Below are positions 1-12,183 of a DNA stretch of 64,000 nucleotides, one piece after another. Position 1 is the first letter of the stretch. Each line of letters begins with the position of its first letter. Location of the stretch: the NCBI GenBank assembly GCA_949317995.1, contig OX439036.1, forward strand, positions 106,557,669-106,621,668. Reading direction: 5' to 3'. A program made the position numbers and the translations under genes. A model generated the notes under the pieces. The model had not been told where the DNA came from. It worked only from the letters and a program-made list of their open reading frames with translations, and did no database searches. This DNA is from Acholoe squamosa (taxonomy: Eukaryota; Annelida; Polychaeta; Phyllodocida; Polynoidae).

Positions 1-186
1 TCGTCATGATGCACCATTGAAGCACTTCATTAGTGCATCATGCCAACCCTACAGGGTTCATACATATACTCTCGGAGGGTCGGCATGACGCTCCAATGAA
101 GTGTTGGCAAGCAGTCTCGCCAGCACTTCATTGGTGCATCATGATGACCAATGGGCATGATGCATCAGTGGTGATTAAAGGGTTAA
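1..186. repeat. TTAA-bounded palindromic MITE, copy cut by the window edge
   Basis: This is the right-hand part of a dispersed palindromic repeat. It carries the family modules CCAATGAAGTG(T/C)TGGC, CGCCAGCACTTCATTGG, GCATCATG and CCAATGGGCATGATGCAT, and ends in AAAGGGTTAA. The same modules recur about twenty times in the window. Complete copies are bounded by TTAA and begin with CCC, like piggyBac ends. It has no coding capacity. Confidence 0.7.
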
Positions 187-439
187 GCCCCTATGTGGAT
201 AACATTGAGGGTGAGTGTATACCTGTGGAATAGTTAATGGTGCCACCAATAGGTGGCAGCCACAGGTGATGAGTCAGTACTCTGTACTCTGACACTCTGC
301 CATCAGTTACAGACGGATACTGGCAGCAATTCTAAGTGTTAATCTTTGTACATTGGTTTGGGAAATTAAACTATGGTATAAGCGATTGGACGATTCTCGT
401 AATCAGGACTGAATTGAAATCGAGGGCCTCAGAAATTAC

Positions 440-717
440 CGTAATCTCCTGCGTATAAGACGCGTCTTATAAGAGGGGTTTTAATTCTCCTTGGATCCAC
501 AAGACCTTTGTTTTGATATGTTACATGCCATAATGATCATAATAGGGCATAAGGGGACCCAGGAGGGGTCCAGGGGGCCCAAGCTACACACAGGTTTTTA
601 AATTTTGAAAATTCACTCAGTAGAACCAAAGTTATGAATTTTTCATTTTTCTGAGAATTTTCCAAAACTCTATGTGCGACTTATACGCGCACTGCGTCTG
701 ATACGCGGGAGATTACC
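440..717. mobile_element. MITE with GTAATCTCC..GCGTATAAGACGC inverted ends
   Basis: The left end (GTAATCTCCTGCGTATAAGA) and the reverse complement of the right end (GTAATCTCCCGCGTATCAGA) form imperfect terminal inverted repeats around about 230 bp of non-coding DNA. A related copy lies at 3549-3778. The transposase superfamily is not identifiable from this copy. Confidence 0.6.
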
Positions 718-718
718 A

Positions 719-3548
719 AAGATAGATATAGCGGGCCGTCTGAAAACTAACTTCCTACTTAGCCTACAACAAATGTGTTGGAAAATGGTGTAAAATTGAT
801 TTTTTTGCTTAAGGTATACAAATTTCGCAAGACATAGTTCAAAAGACAATCAGAAAATGAGGCGATTGACATTGTATTCTTTATAATGAAAAAGAAAAAA
901 ACATGCATTCCTGAAACTACATGTAGTGAGTGTGCACTCAATAAACTAACTTTTTTTTTTCTTTGGTGTGGCTTTATAGAAGAGATACTGTTCCCATTTC
1001 TCAGTCCATGAACCTTTCTCCAAAACGAAATTGCCATTCTCCACACACTTTGTTGATATCCCTGGAACGTGTATGGAGAACCGATTGATATAAAATGGGA
1101 AGTAAGGCACTGGGCCCTATTTCACAAGGCGGAACCGAGGGAAATATGATCTAGCTCTCGTATTTGTTAACTACCGTAGGTACGATCATGGGAGCTTACA
1201 ACGTACCATAGCAACCCGTATAAGACATACCTGTGTACAACTATAAGGCGGACGTTGACTTTGATTGAAACTTAGGCTTTGTTTCAACCACTTAAATACT
1301 GATTTGATATAGAATTACCCTCACATATATATAAGGTACACCCATACTGTAAATTCTCTTATATAAGCTATGGCTAGTACATGAACCACATGCTTATTGC
1401 GGCTTATAGGAGGTTCCCCAATTTAGGGTGTGGCTTATACGAGGGTATTTAACACCAAAGAATAGTATTAAAATGCCAATTTTCAGGCCCTATGTGCAAC
1501 TTAACCATAAACTTGGGGTGCAGCTTATACAAGAGTGTGGCTTATTCGAGGGAATTTATGGTACTATGTTATACGGCATGTCTAGTGTAATCAAAGACCG
1601 ACGGATGAATATTGGGGTTAGTAAGACGGAGCAGTCCCACTGCCTCCCATAGGTTTAACGTTGTGACGGGGTTCTCGGCGCGCCAAGGTATCCAGTGTGC
1701 CGTGAGGGTGTAGCAGCGCGAGGCTCCCATAGGGCACAATGTTAAACAACACATTTTGAAAAGTTATTTAAATATACTAATCCTTGGAATATTGGAATAA
1801 TTTGACCACTGGGTGAAAGGGCAGGACTCAAAGATGCTTATTCTTAGGATTTAATATAATTTCTGTACACCGTCTTATCGGGGGAAGCTTGGATAGGCCA
1901 CGAAACTTGTGAATTCTGGGCATTTTCTACCAAAACATGCAAAAACGACCCATGTTCACCCTGTTAAAATAATGATTTTCCCTACTTCCCCAGACTCCAT
2001 GTTCCAGTATATGACAAAGAAAGACCTAAATATGAATCCTATATACTTTGATTGTGGATAAATTGTCCAGTTTGGCCACATGGACAGTGGAAAGTGAAGT
2101 AAGAAATGTGGTGATGCATGCACCATGCAAGGATAGCATGGCTGCATGCAGGGCTCAAAATGTCTCAACTCTCTGCTCTGTCTGGTCTTCCCGTGGTTAT
2201 ACAAAATCAATTTCATGAAAATAATTTAGATGACAAAAAAAATCATGTCTTAAACTATCTAACCATGGTAAAATCATTTCACAATTCTGAGGTTTATTAG
2301 ATTTAATTAGCTGGTCAAGATGGCATGTTTAACACTGCGCTCTATGGGGGCAGCTGGCGAGTACACCATGGTGCAAGCTGGCCCATCTCCTACCAGTAAC
2401 GCGCTTCCGAGACTCAATCTCTCATCACCCAATATGGCGGAGTGGGACCTCTTATACTAGATTCTACCTCTTTGTTGTAATCCTCGCATATAGGCCAGAC
2501 CGCGTGGTACTACAGTAATGTAAAAGGTGTCAAGGCACGACCAGCCTGGTGTTAAGTGATGGAGGGGGTCCAGAGCCATCAGTGGAAGCCATGGGGCAGA
2601 ATAAGTAACAGACAGATTTAGTCTGCTGGTTATTGCTACCCAGAGAGTGATTCCGGTTTTTTGTAATTAGAGAAGATCAAGAGAAGTGAAAGAAAATTTT
2701 CCTTTAAGATGTGTTTAACCCTTGCCCTTGGTTTCACTTGGCGGTACTGCTGCTGACCCGCTGAGTGAAATCTGTGTACATGTACACCGACTGTTTCAAA
2801 TGCATTGTGTGAGATATTTTCAGGAGACATAAAAAGTATATTGTTTAAAGGGGGGCTAGCATGGCTAAGACGTACCTGCCTTAGCAAGTCACGTGACCAC
2901 CCCTTGACCAATCAGGGCACTGCAATTTTTCTGCTGGGTCCCGCGATTTTGTGAACGATCTTTGAACCGGTACTCATGTTGAAAATCGCTGTCCTAGCCC
3001 TCCTTTAAGGAGTAAGGTACGAGGAAGGGGAGGGGTTTTCTTCTTTTCCCAAATGATGACCGAGTGGCTTCTGTGTGGCCTTAATCCTGTTATAATAAGG
3101 TATCAAAGGATAGCTCTCCCACTCTCCAAGCACTCTATTCCTACAGAGGAAAGAAGAATATGCTTGGTTTCTTGAATAGATACACGACTGCTGTGATATG
3201 AAATGACTCTTTTAAGCATCGGGTCTCAAATTAGCGCTGGTCTCGGATGAGTGATGTATGTACTGGGTTATTGAAATCAATCTTGGTCACTAAAGACAGT
3301 ATTCAAATAATAACAGTCCAGGGTAAAGAGTATTGAAATTGGCTAGCACCGAGGTGCTTTAACAACTATGGTAGGTTCAATATCATATGGCATTATAGGT
3401 TCTTATTAGTAACCCAAATCATGATGCTATGCCAGGTGTATTCTCACCTACAACCTTGATATCCTGTACATGAGTGATACTGATAGAGCAGTGATAACTT
3501 AACCTAACAGTCAATCACTAATATAGCGATCTCAGGTGTGGCTGATAT
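719..3548. other. Host intergenic DNA without recognisable gene
   Basis: This is AT-rich sequence with only short, patternless open frames. Fragments of a 'GCTTATA' repeat are visible at about 1399-1570. I see no gene, tRNA or strong promoter. Confidence 0.5.
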
Positions 3549-3778
3549 TACCGTAATCTCCCGCGTAGAAGGCGCACCCCCAACTCAGAGAATGCATTTT
3601 CACGTAGAAGGCTCACCCATAAAGGTTGAATTTTGTAAGATTAGTACATTTCTATAATGAAAAAAAAACCGCGTATAAGGCGCACCCCCAACTCAAGGCA
3701 ATTACCCTCTCGCGTATAAGACCCATGAACGATCTGATTCGCGTATAAGACCCGCCTTATATGCGGGAGATTACGGTA
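3549..3778. mobile_element. MITE with TACCGTAATCTCCCGC inverted ends
   Basis: The ends are inverted repeats: TACCGTAATCTCCCGCG on the left, and its near-perfect reverse complement ending TTACGGTA on the right. The interior repeats the motif GCGTATAAGGCGCACCCCCAA. It is the same family as 440-717 and non-coding. Confidence 0.65.
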
Positions 3779-3824
3779 CATGAATTTATCCCTGCTATAG
3801 GTATTATAGGCTAGAGTTGTCTGT

Positions 3825-3881
3825 GCTCCCCATTAGGTGGTGGGCTCCCCATTAGGTGGTGGGCTCCCCATTAGGTGGTGG
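3825..3881. repeat. 19-bp tandem repeat, three copies
   Basis: Three consecutive identical copies of a 19-bp unit (GCTCCCCATTAGGTGGTGG) start at 3825, 3844 and 3863. The DNA is non-coding. Confidence 0.85.
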
Positions 3882-5074
3882 GCTTTCCACAAATGGGTAG
3901 CCTAGCACATCTGTGAAAGTTGATCTATTTCAAGACCATTCCCTGCTTTACATGTAGACTCCATCTCACTAACTGAAATTGAAATGCAGAAGAATTTCAC
4001 ATTATTAAGATCCATATCAGCAATTTCAGTATGAGATATCTATATTTAGCACACAATTCAATACATCATATAGCCCCAGCAGGCATATAAATTCCCCTCT
4101 GCCCCTGCTTATAATATACGACTAAAGTCCCTGCCTAGCGATCTATACAAATGTCTCTACAAACCTATATCCACAAGCTGAAACCAGCGACTTGTGCGCC
4201 AATACTCCGGGGATACCAAAACACTGTTCGCCATGATGCCGCTGTCAAAAACATTCAATACTCTTATCCTTAAGGCCTTATACCCCATATGAAAGCCCCA
4301 TAATGGGGATTACAGGTTGGGAGGTTTGGGCCCCATAAAATCTTTAGGTTCTGCATATGGGTGCCGCAGTTGCAGACTTAGACTGGCACAGCGATGCATG
4401 CCCCCATCTTTTCGTCTATAGATACTTTGGATTTTATCAGCCTATTCCAGACCCCAAATTTTGCTCCGAAATCGGGGACACACACCCCCAACTTTGGGCG
4501 CATCCCTTTGTATTTTTTTAATCCTGGATCTGCCACTGCGATATCTGAATGCAGCCCTGGTGGGTTTACTTACCAGAGCTTGATCCATGCATCATAAGAA
4601 CCCTGTGGGTGATACACTCCGGGAGGGTCAGCATGATGCAGCAATACACTTCATTAATGCATCATGACACTCAGTCACATGACCCTGTAGGGCATCATAG
4701 GGCATCATAGGGCCCTACAGGGTCATGTGCTATAATGGGGATTGGGAGAGTGCGGAGGTTTGGGGTGTGTGTCTCTGCTGCCCTGAGGGCTTTAACACAT
4801 GGCCCTTAGACCCTGAGGGCATCTCCATAAGGCCCTTAGCACCACCTCCCTGTGTAGCAGGCCCTGCTGTGATATATAGACTGTACCCCCTGATATGATC
4901 CAGCACAGGACCCTGCCTGGGTGGGTGTTAGGTAATGGTTGTGTGTTTTTTAAGCACCAGGTGATGCTGCTGCTTGATAAAACATTCTGGGGCATGGCAG
5001 CCATTTTGAAGGAATCAGAGATCTCAGTTTTCCCAAGTTTTCTAAAATGTCTGCATCCTCGCTGAATATTCTGA
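3882..5074. other. Host intergenic DNA, repeat fragments
   Basis: No gene is recognisable. A fragment of the palindromic GCATCATG family lies at about 4585-4690, and a transposon-end-like motif (GGATCTGCCACTG) lies near 4528-4540. Confidence 0.45.
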
Positions 5075-5247
5075 CAGTGACGGATCCTGGATTTGGAAAA
5101 GGAGGGGCACGGTTCAATACTAATATGAGGGGGGCGTCCCCTCTATTTTTGAGCAAATTTTAGGGTCGAAAATATGCAATCAAACTCTCAAGTACATGTA
5201 CTAGCAAAAAGGAGGGGGCGCGGGCCCCATGTCTAAATCTGCCATTG
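5075..5247. mobile_element. Short MITE with CAGTGACGGAT / ATCTGCCATTG ends
   Basis: The segment starts CAGTGACGGATCCTGGAT and ends AATCTGCCATTG, giving short imperfect inverted ends around a G-rich, non-coding interior (AGGAGGGG). This is a common design of hAT-like or related MITEs. The assignment is by ends only. Confidence 0.45.
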
Positions 5248-6810
5248 AATTTTGTATTAAATTGTGTTTATTTATTTCAAAAGTGGGTCCTTTTGATGAG
5301 ATTTCCTGCTGTTTTTTTTCCAACCTTTTACTGATTGATGCCTGAACAAACATGGTGACAGTACATTCTGGACCTTTCCTTGGTTACCAGACGGAGTCTA
5401 TGCAAGACTGGTGTCTGGAGGTGGGGGTAAGTAAGCTTGGGAGAGGGCAGGAGACGCTCTGGTTAGTTCTGATAACAGCAACCAGACGACCACCTGACTA
5501 CATCCGGGGATGCACAGCGTCCTTATACCGGATATTAATGTTCATGTTTACAGTATATGTATCAAGTTGTTTGAATTTAGAATATGGAAGATCAAACCTC
5601 TGATGGGAAAGGCCAGCTGCTATCTCACCAAAACAGCAATCATTTTAGATTCACAAGAATTTAGCCAAAAGAATTTGAGGGAAGGCTGTATAGGACGTAT
5701 TCTATGAACATCAATAGCTAGGCACTGAAATACCTCCACTGTGTGAGTCTGCTGCAGGAGAGGTGTGAAACTGTGATAAAGCTGAAACTGGGTAGTGTTA
5801 AACTCTCCTTTCTTTGCAAGCTTATTCTGAAGCTATTTACTGGAGGATCTTTACAAACAAGGGCTCATTTTAACAGGCTTGGCTAGACCTTTAAAATGAT
5901 TATTTTTTGTACATGGTTGAATGCAGGGAATATTGCCTTTGACCCCATCAAAGTTCAACTAAAAGTTTAGAACCATTTTATTATGAGAAGATCATTGAGC
6001 ACCTAAAAATAAATGGTTCCCACCTGTTCTATGGTTAAAAATGATCTAGAAAATGTTTTCATTTTCTTTTTCTAAGGGGCTGCAGTATGTTTGACAGACC
6101 CTGCAAACTTTTTGGGCGAGATTATCTCTGGACACTTATCCCATCCTCCCCAATGTTGGGCACTTACCTATCAATTAAGACCTTATTGTATGTATTTTAT
6201 ATGGTGGGAAATTGATAGCTATGATAAAAATAAGTAGTTTTGCTTTTTAGATGAAGTTATTATGTCAATTTAAATGGAAGTTATGATCATTCAAACGTCC
6301 TGAGTCAAAGACGATATTCTGCCGTGGTTCTGTCAGAGCGCACAGTTCAAGGGAAAAGATGACATCAAAAATTTGCTTTTACATTGTTTGATTATGATAA
6401 AATGTATCATTATTTACATTCTTAAGGGTATATCTTGCTTATCTGAAAAGAAAATTGCCCAAAATAATCATTTTAGTGATCTAGTATACCTTGGATTCAT
6501 CTTGCTTGATCACAAAATTAGATCCAAATTAAACTCTTAACTATGGCAGAATTCTGGGTCTGATTTGGTACCTTTGACCGGTCGTAATTCCACTTAAAAT
6601 TGACATAGAGACTTCATTTAAAAAGCAAATCCACTTCTTTTCTCAAGATCCATCCATTGATCATTAGATAGGTTCAATGGGATAAAGTCTTGAAATATTA
6701 GGTAAGTGCCTACAATAGCCTTTACATAATTGTAATCACCGGTATCCTAGATAATGCAGAACTTTTGGTGAGAAGCGTTGTGGTGAAAACTGTAAGGTTT
6801 TGGCTGGCGC
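5248..6810. other. Host intergenic DNA, nothing recognised
   Basis: This is AT-rich single-copy-looking sequence with short open frames only. I see no domain-bearing translation in any frame. Confidence 0.45.
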
Positions 6811-7015
6811 TTAACCCTCTAAGGGATGCTGATGCATTAATGCATCATGCCCATTGGTTGTCATTACGCACCAATAACGTGCTGGCGAGACTGGATTGAT
6901 AAACAAACTCCCGTAGGGTCGGCATGATGCTACAATGAAGTGCTGGCTTCATTGGTGCATCATGACGACCAATGGGCATGATGCATTCCTGCATTAGCGA
7001 CCCTTAAAGGGTTAA
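6811..7015. mobile_element. Complete TTAA-bounded palindromic MITE
   Basis: A direct TTAA lies at 6811-6814 and again at 7012-7015. Between them is a 197-bp element that starts CCCTCTAAGGG and ends CCCTTAAAGGG. The interior is a series of nested inverted modules, including GCATTAATGCATCATG, CCCATTGG and CACCAATGAAGTGCTGGC-like stems. TTAA duplication plus CCC ends is the signature of piggyBac-superfamily MITEs. There is no coding capacity. Confidence 0.7.
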
Positions 7016-7633
7016 TTGCCCAGGCTTTAGCCTTAAATAAGTGCCATGATGAAAAAGGAATAGTATAAGATGGTTGGTTTTAATGAATAGAAACCAAACT
7101 TGGAATAAATATGGATGACGCGATCTGACTCCCCAGAGAGAAAAAAAAATCACATATAAACTGTGGCTTATGTAGACCATGTCAGCGGCAGCCTGCGGCT
7201 TATAGCACATGGCTTACACTAGAGGTTTTTTTTTCATGTATACATATGTATATTACTGTACTAAAATGACATTTCATTTCCCCAGCTGCGACTTATAGCA
7301 TTCCCTCACAGTCTAGGTTATGTGGTGTGAATTCTAAAATTCCAGCATGTCAACTATAATTGTGGCTTTCTTGAAATTAGAAACCTGTGCTATTAATAAC
7401 CAACATTATCAATATCTACAATGTCCTCTAGATCTGCTAACAAGCAGAGAAAAAGTGGAAAATATCTGAAAGCTAACCCCAGAGACATTTAGTCGATGGA
7501 GGTTGACATTTGCCTGGCACCATTTTATAGTTGTTAGCGTGTCAGCGTGCTAGACCCAATCCCCTTTCTCTCGCTCCCACCTCAACTAGAGTCCACACCA
7601 GTCTTCTGACCATCCACGTCAAGCATCTAACTC

Positions 7634-8036
7634 TAAGCCCTTTAAGGGCCACTGATGCAAGAGTGCATCGTGCCCGTTAACGCATCATGCCCATTGGTCT
7701 TCATGATGCACGAATGCAGCCCTGGCAGGTAACTGGCCAGGGCTGCATTCATGCCTCATGCCGACCCTATGGGGTCAATACACTTGATCCCGGAGGGTCG
7801 CCATGATGCTCCAATGAAGTGCAGGCGAGCAGTCTCGCAAGCACTTCATTGGTGCATTATGGCGACCGATGCACTTCTGCATCAGCGTCCCTGGTAATGC
7901 ATTGAGACATCGTGCCGATTGGACAGCATGATTCATGGATGCAGGGAAATATAGCCCAGCATAATGCACTAATGCAGTACTGGCTAGTCTGCCCGGGTAT
8001 GAGGCACAATGCATCAGCGGCCCTTTAAAGTGTTAA
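7634..8036. mobile_element. Palindromic GCATCATG MITE, long variant
   Basis: It begins AAGCCCTTTAAGGGCC and ends GGCCCTTTAAAGTGTTAA. The interior contains several of the family's inverted modules (GATGCAAGAGTGCATC, AATGCAGCCCTGGC, CCAATGAAGTGCAGGCGAG). It is longer than the 197-bp copy because of extra modules. Confidence 0.6.
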
Positions 8037-8515
8037 AGGCCGCATGATTCCTTCAGGTTCATGTTCCTTTGTCAAATGCTAACCCTGCATTGTTGCATCA
8101 TAATTGTATCTTGAATAAATCCTTCTGGGTCATCATGATGCATAGATGTACCTCCAGGACTTCATTCATGTATCATGACAACAAGCAGCTATAATAGCAG
8201 CATTAGCGAACCGAAAAAAACCGTGTAAAAGCAGTGCCAGCATATAAGCCACACCCTGACTTTTGGAGAATGTTGTAAGCCGCAGCTATGGCCTGAAAAG
8301 TTTCCCGCTCCTTTCTTCTAAATATAAGTCTAAATATTCCTAACCCTGTGTATAAGCCTCAGGAACATTATAATTATAAGCTGCACTGAATGTCTAAAAT
8401 GGTTTAAAAGCCATGGCTTATTTATAAGCAGGGGTGTAGGGTATTATTAAAGCAATTAGCAAACAAACATTAGCACTGATTTTGTGCTCGTGAACTGAAC
8501 TTCCTTTCCTCCTTA

Positions 8516-8826
8516 GGGAGTGACGATTTTTTAACAACAGGGGGTGGGTTTGCGCGCGGGCGCGTGAAAAAAATTCCGACCCCACCTCTTGAGGGGGTAA
8601 AATCTTTTTGACCCCCCCATTAGGGACGAAAATCTTGCGCGAATGTGCCCTTTTAACCTATAATAACGTGCGGGATTTTCCACTGAAAACAGGTGGAATT
8701 TTCTTGACCCCCCATCAGAGGGCTTGAAAAAATTCTGACCCCCCCTGGTCAAGGGGTTGAAAAAATTCTGACCCCCCTCAATCCCACCAGACCCCCCCCC
8801 CCTGTTGTTAAAAAATGATCACTCCC
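8516..8826. mobile_element. PIF/Harbinger-like MITE with TTA duplication
   Basis: A 311-bp element is flanked by TTA (8513-8515 and 8827-8829). The terminal inverted repeats are about 28 bp: GGGAGTGACGATTTTTTAAC on the left against GGGAGTGATCATTTTTTAAC read from the right. A 3-bp TTA duplication with GG-initial ends is typical of PIF/Harbinger. The interior is a poly-G/poly-C rich sequence with AAAATTCTGACCCC motifs. A relative lies at 34352-34622. Confidence 0.7.
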
Positions 8827-9228
8827 TTACCCTTTACCTTACTGAGTGACTATGCGCAACATTTAAATGATGGCAATACCCATACCTGTTGTTTGCATGT
8901 CAGAGTGCACCTGGTGCCACCAATCTCATAAGGTCTATAAACGACCAACATTTCAAGGACTTCGAAGATGACACGTTTGAGGTTGAGTGAACTGAAACTT
9001 TTAGACTGATTATGGTAAATGGTCTATCGTGCAGAAGTCACAGTTCTGTAGACAGAACAGAATTACATCGGTGAATTGGAGTTAAGTGGTATTATGGAGA
9101 CATCACATGATAACATTTAAATGTTAATTTGACCTGTGACTTCTTATTCAGATCGGGTTTACTGTCTAGTGAAGTTAATCTAATTCTCCCTTTGCATTTG
9201 TAAGTTGATAATGGTAAAATATATAAAT

Positions 9229-9552
9229 CAGAGGCGTAGGAAGCAAATCTTCATTGGTGGGGCCCAGGGGGCCCCACCCCAGCCACCATGAATTATCGGC
9301 TTGAGCGCTCTGATGATGTATGTTGATGCATGGTTGTATGGGATTTATATAAAAATTATTCCTTGATGGCTTATCTTTATCTTTAATAATAACATTTGTC
9401 CAATTTGAGTGGTGAGCTGTGGGAATCTTGTACATTTCATAATGAGGCTTGACACATTTGGGGGGGGGGCGCCCAGACATATTCAGGCCCCACCTTCTCT
9501 GTGATTGGGGGGGCCCGGGCCCCCCTGCCCCCCCTCTTTTCCTACGCCCCTG
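9229..9552. mobile_element. MITE with CAGAGGCGTAGGAA ends
   Basis: The 324-bp segment begins CAGAGGCGTAGGAAG and ends TTTCCTACGCCCCTG, an imperfect terminal inverted repeat. The sequence TAAAT abuts both ends and may be the target duplication. The interior has G- and C-runs (GGGGGGGCCCGGG). Such ends are common in hAT-type MITEs, but this assignment is tentative. Confidence 0.55.
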
Positions 9553-9650
9553 TAAATTGATTTACCAATGTGAAATAGGCCAAGTGTAGCAGGAGGTTTT
9601 ATGAATAAGGTCATTTTTGAACAGCAGATGTAATTCTTGGGAAAATTCTG

Positions 9651-9732
9651 TCCTATATGGGATTTGTACCCATGCACCAGACAGTGCTGGGATCCTGAGT
9701 CTCATGTGCTAACCATTACACCATGAGTCCTC
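9651..9732 (-). pseudogene. tRNA-like sequence, possibly Leu(CAG)-derived
   Basis: Read on the minus strand it has an A-box-like TGGTGTAATGG, an anticodon-loop-like ACTCAGGA, a long variable region and a T-arm ATGGG-TACAAAT-CCCAT (B box with one mismatch). The acceptor ends do not pair, so it is probably a degenerate tRNA or tRNA-derived repeat and not a working gene. Confidence 0.35.
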
Positions 9733-9837
9733 AGCTGATACTGTGTGTGTTAGAACATCTACTGAAGGGCAATATGCTACTTCTATGACTGAGTAATCAA
9801 TTATAGATAAACAGGGTGAATTCACTTTGAAAGTTTG

Positions 9838-9917
9838 ACTGGACAATCTAGTGTACTGGTTAAGGCCTGGGACTAGAAATCTAGACCACACAGGTTCTAA
9901 CCCCTGGTGTGATTTTG
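9838..9917 (+). pseudogene. tRNA-like sequence, possibly Ser(AGA)-derived
   Basis: The segment reads TAGTGTACTGGTTAAGGC, then GGACTAGAAATC (very like a tRNA-Ser AGA anticodon arm), then GGTTCTAACCCC in the B-box position. The acceptor stem is poor. It is likely a decayed tRNA gene or tRNA-derived SINE head. Confidence 0.4.
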
Positions 9918-10007
9918 TTTTATTCTCAGTTGACCACTGTCATTTTTGCAACAAATTCTAAAAATACAAAGACTCCTTTTACCTTGTATGTGTAAGTTAA
10001 AAACACT

Positions 10008-10082
10008 TTCCCCATGCAGTCTTGAACCCACATTCTGTGATTCAAAGTCAGACATGCTAACCATTATACTATTGAGATTGCT
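10008..10082 (-). pseudogene. tRNA-like sequence, possibly Gln(TTG)-derived
   Basis: On the minus strand it contains TAGTATAATGGTTAGCA (A box and D arm), CTGACTTTGAATCA (anticodon arm with TTG) and GGGTTCAAGACT (B-box-like). The acceptor stem is not convincing, so I treat it as a degenerate copy. Confidence 0.4.
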
Positions 10083-10088
10083 GGTGAT

Positions 10089-10171
10089 TGTAGACTGGAA
10101 CACTATATATTTATCATAGCTTTGTATCACAGCCAGTGTAGAAGATTCAAATCCTCTTCTAGGCCTCTACA
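10089..10171 (+). pseudogene. Weak tRNA-like sequence
   Basis: A T-arm-like hairpin GAAGA-TTCAAAT-CCTCTTC is followed by CTCTACA, which pairs with TGTAGAC at the 5' side at six of seven positions. The D arm is not recognisable and the amino-acid identity cannot be assigned. Confidence 0.25.
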
Positions 10172-10439
10172 GTTTATGTCAAAATATGCTTATATTTATG
10201 GTTTTACTGTTACATAAACTTCAGTGGATGGAGTATAAGTCAGAAAACCTCCTTGGAGCTGGAGGTTTGCCATAAAACCTCCAGCTCTGCGGAGGTTTTC
10301 CATTACGTACCTGGTTCTGTAGATGTATTATATTACCTAACCAGATATTGCAAAACGCAAAAGAGGTATGATTTGGTGGTAGACTCATAGGTGGTAGTCA
10401 TATGGACCATTGCTGCTGGTCTGCATGCCAACAAGACAG

Positions 10440-10652
10440 TTAAACCCGTTGAGTGCCTCATTGTGCATTAGCGCATCATGCCCATTGGTCGTCATGATGC
10501 ATGAATTTATCTGAAGGATGTGCCGAAGGATCGACATGATGCACCAATGTAGTCCTAGCGAGCAGATGCATAACCACCGGATGATGCACCGGTGCATCAT
10601 ATCGTCAAAGGCACATGGACCTAGATGCATCATGCTGACCTTAAAGGGTTAA
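10440..10652. mobile_element. TTAA-bounded palindromic MITE
   Basis: Direct TTAA repeats flank the element (10440-10443 and 10649-10652). The interior has the family modules GCGCATCATGCCCATTGG, CGTCATGATGCATGAAT and GCATCATGCTGACC. It is diverged in the middle. Confidence 0.65.
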
Positions 10653-10883
10653 TTTCCTCATATAAAGTACTGGGGGTTCAGAATGAGCTAACCTGGCCTC
10701 ATAGTTCTCAAATAAATACTGTGAACAATGAAGCTGTAGGATTTGGGGCTAGACCTGTTGGCGGGAATATTGTAACGGACACTTCGTGGTCTGCATTCCA
10801 ATAAGCCAAGCTACATCCATATATAAGAACCTGTAGCTCTCGGCTATCCGCCGATATGATTGTTTGATCACGATTGGGCTTGT

Positions 10884-11300
10884 GCCACAATTAGGTAAGG
10901 GTCCTGGTGGTACCTAGACCTATCCAGAATCCAGCCACAAGTAGGTAAGGGTCCTGGTGGTACCTAGACCTACCCAGAATCCAGCCACAATTAGGTAAGG
11001 GTCCTGATGGTACCTAGACCTATCCAGACTCCAGCCACAAGTAGGTAAGGGTCCAGGTGGTACCTAGACCTACCCAGACTCCAGCCACAATTAGGTAAGG
11101 GTCCTGATGGTACCTAGACCTATCCAGACTCCAGCCACAATTAGGTAAGGGTCCTGATGGGACCTAGACCTATCCAGACTCCAGCCACAAGTAGGTAAGG
11201 GTCCAGGTGGTACCTAGACCTACCCAGACTCCAGCCACAATTAGGTAAGGGTCCTGATGGTTTCTAGTCCTACCCAGACTCCTGCTACAACCTTGTAAGT
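10884..11300. repeat. 50-bp minisatellite, about eight copies
   Basis: A 50-bp unit (core AGGTAAGGGTCCTGGTGG, TACCTAGACCTA, CCAGCCACAA) repeats with a period of exactly 50 from 10884. The last copy is degenerate. Units alternate between two subtypes (AATTAGG and AAGTAGG). A single dispersed relative (GGTAAGGGTCCTGATGGTAC) occurs at about 36557. Confidence 0.9.
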
Positions 11301-11725
11301 AGTAAGGGTTCTGATGGTACCCTGAGTGCGGTCCAGACTTTTAACACGAGCAGCAGAGCCCTGATAAATACTGAACATCTATAGTAATATGGTGGCTGGC
11401 TCATATGGCGCCCCCGCTATTGACTTGCGGTCACATTCATTCTCTGATAGTCCCTTAGCGGACAATCTGCTTTTTTCCCCTTGGACCTCTAGGGGCACCT
11501 GCTATAAAGGGTGCCTCTGACCCTGCTTTAACCCCTCATTTCTCATCATGCGCACAAATAATTGACAGTCAGCACTGCATTGGTGTATCATGTCAACTCT
11601 TTTGGGAGGGTACCCATCCACAGGACTGGTATAGAGCATGAACCCATCATGCGCAGTGCAATGCCTCCATGCAGAGTTGTATTCATTGCATTATGCAGTG
11701 CTTGCAAGTCTTCTCAACAGCACTT

Positions 11726-11930
11726 TTGGTTTCCCTAGCCCACTTAAAAGGGTATACATCTCATCTTTCCTATACCCTCAGGATGTGTGTGGTAAACATA
11801 TGCGTGGGCACTGACACATTCCTCTGTGAAATTGTGTAATGTCGTTCTCGCCATGAATATGACCTTAGCTGTCGAAATGGCGTTAAACATCTATTACTTA
11901 CTCACTTACTCTCAACAGCACTTCATTGGC
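11726..11930 (+). repeat. Dispersed SINE-like repeat
   Basis: The sequence from CCCTAGCCCACTTAAAAGGG through GGATGTGTGTGGT and GCACTGACACATTCCTCTGT closely matches 61516-61695. The copy ends in GGCGTTAAACATC plus a TTACTCAC-rich tail, like the 3' end of a SINE or LINE. No pol III promoter was recognised at its start. Confidence 0.55.
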
Positions 11931-12150
11931 CAATCGATCGTGCTGGCCCTTCAGTTCAGGTGTGCATCAACCCCTTAGGGGTTCACCCTGATGTATGGCT
12001 AGGGCCGCATTCATGCATCTTGAAGAATGTGCATATTATCATATTCAATGATTTCAGTGCGCAGTGTGTTTCACAAATATATCTGAAATCCTTATATGAT
12101 AGTTGAAATTATAATTGCACCCCAGACGGCTGGTGATATCAGGACGAGGG

Positions 12151-12183
12151 TCTCGTCCGTATAAGGATCTTATACGGACGAGA
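12151..12183. repeat. Perfect 33-bp palindrome (CTCGTCCGTATAAG arms)
   Basis: Two 15-bp perfect arms (TCTCGTCCGTATAAG and its complement) are separated by 3 nt. A related interrupted version (TCTCGTCC..GGACGAGAT) lies at about 15541-15578, and CTGTTTCTTAT(A/G).GTCC motifs sit inside both. These may be two ends of one larger repeat containing the minisatellite. Confidence 0.7.
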
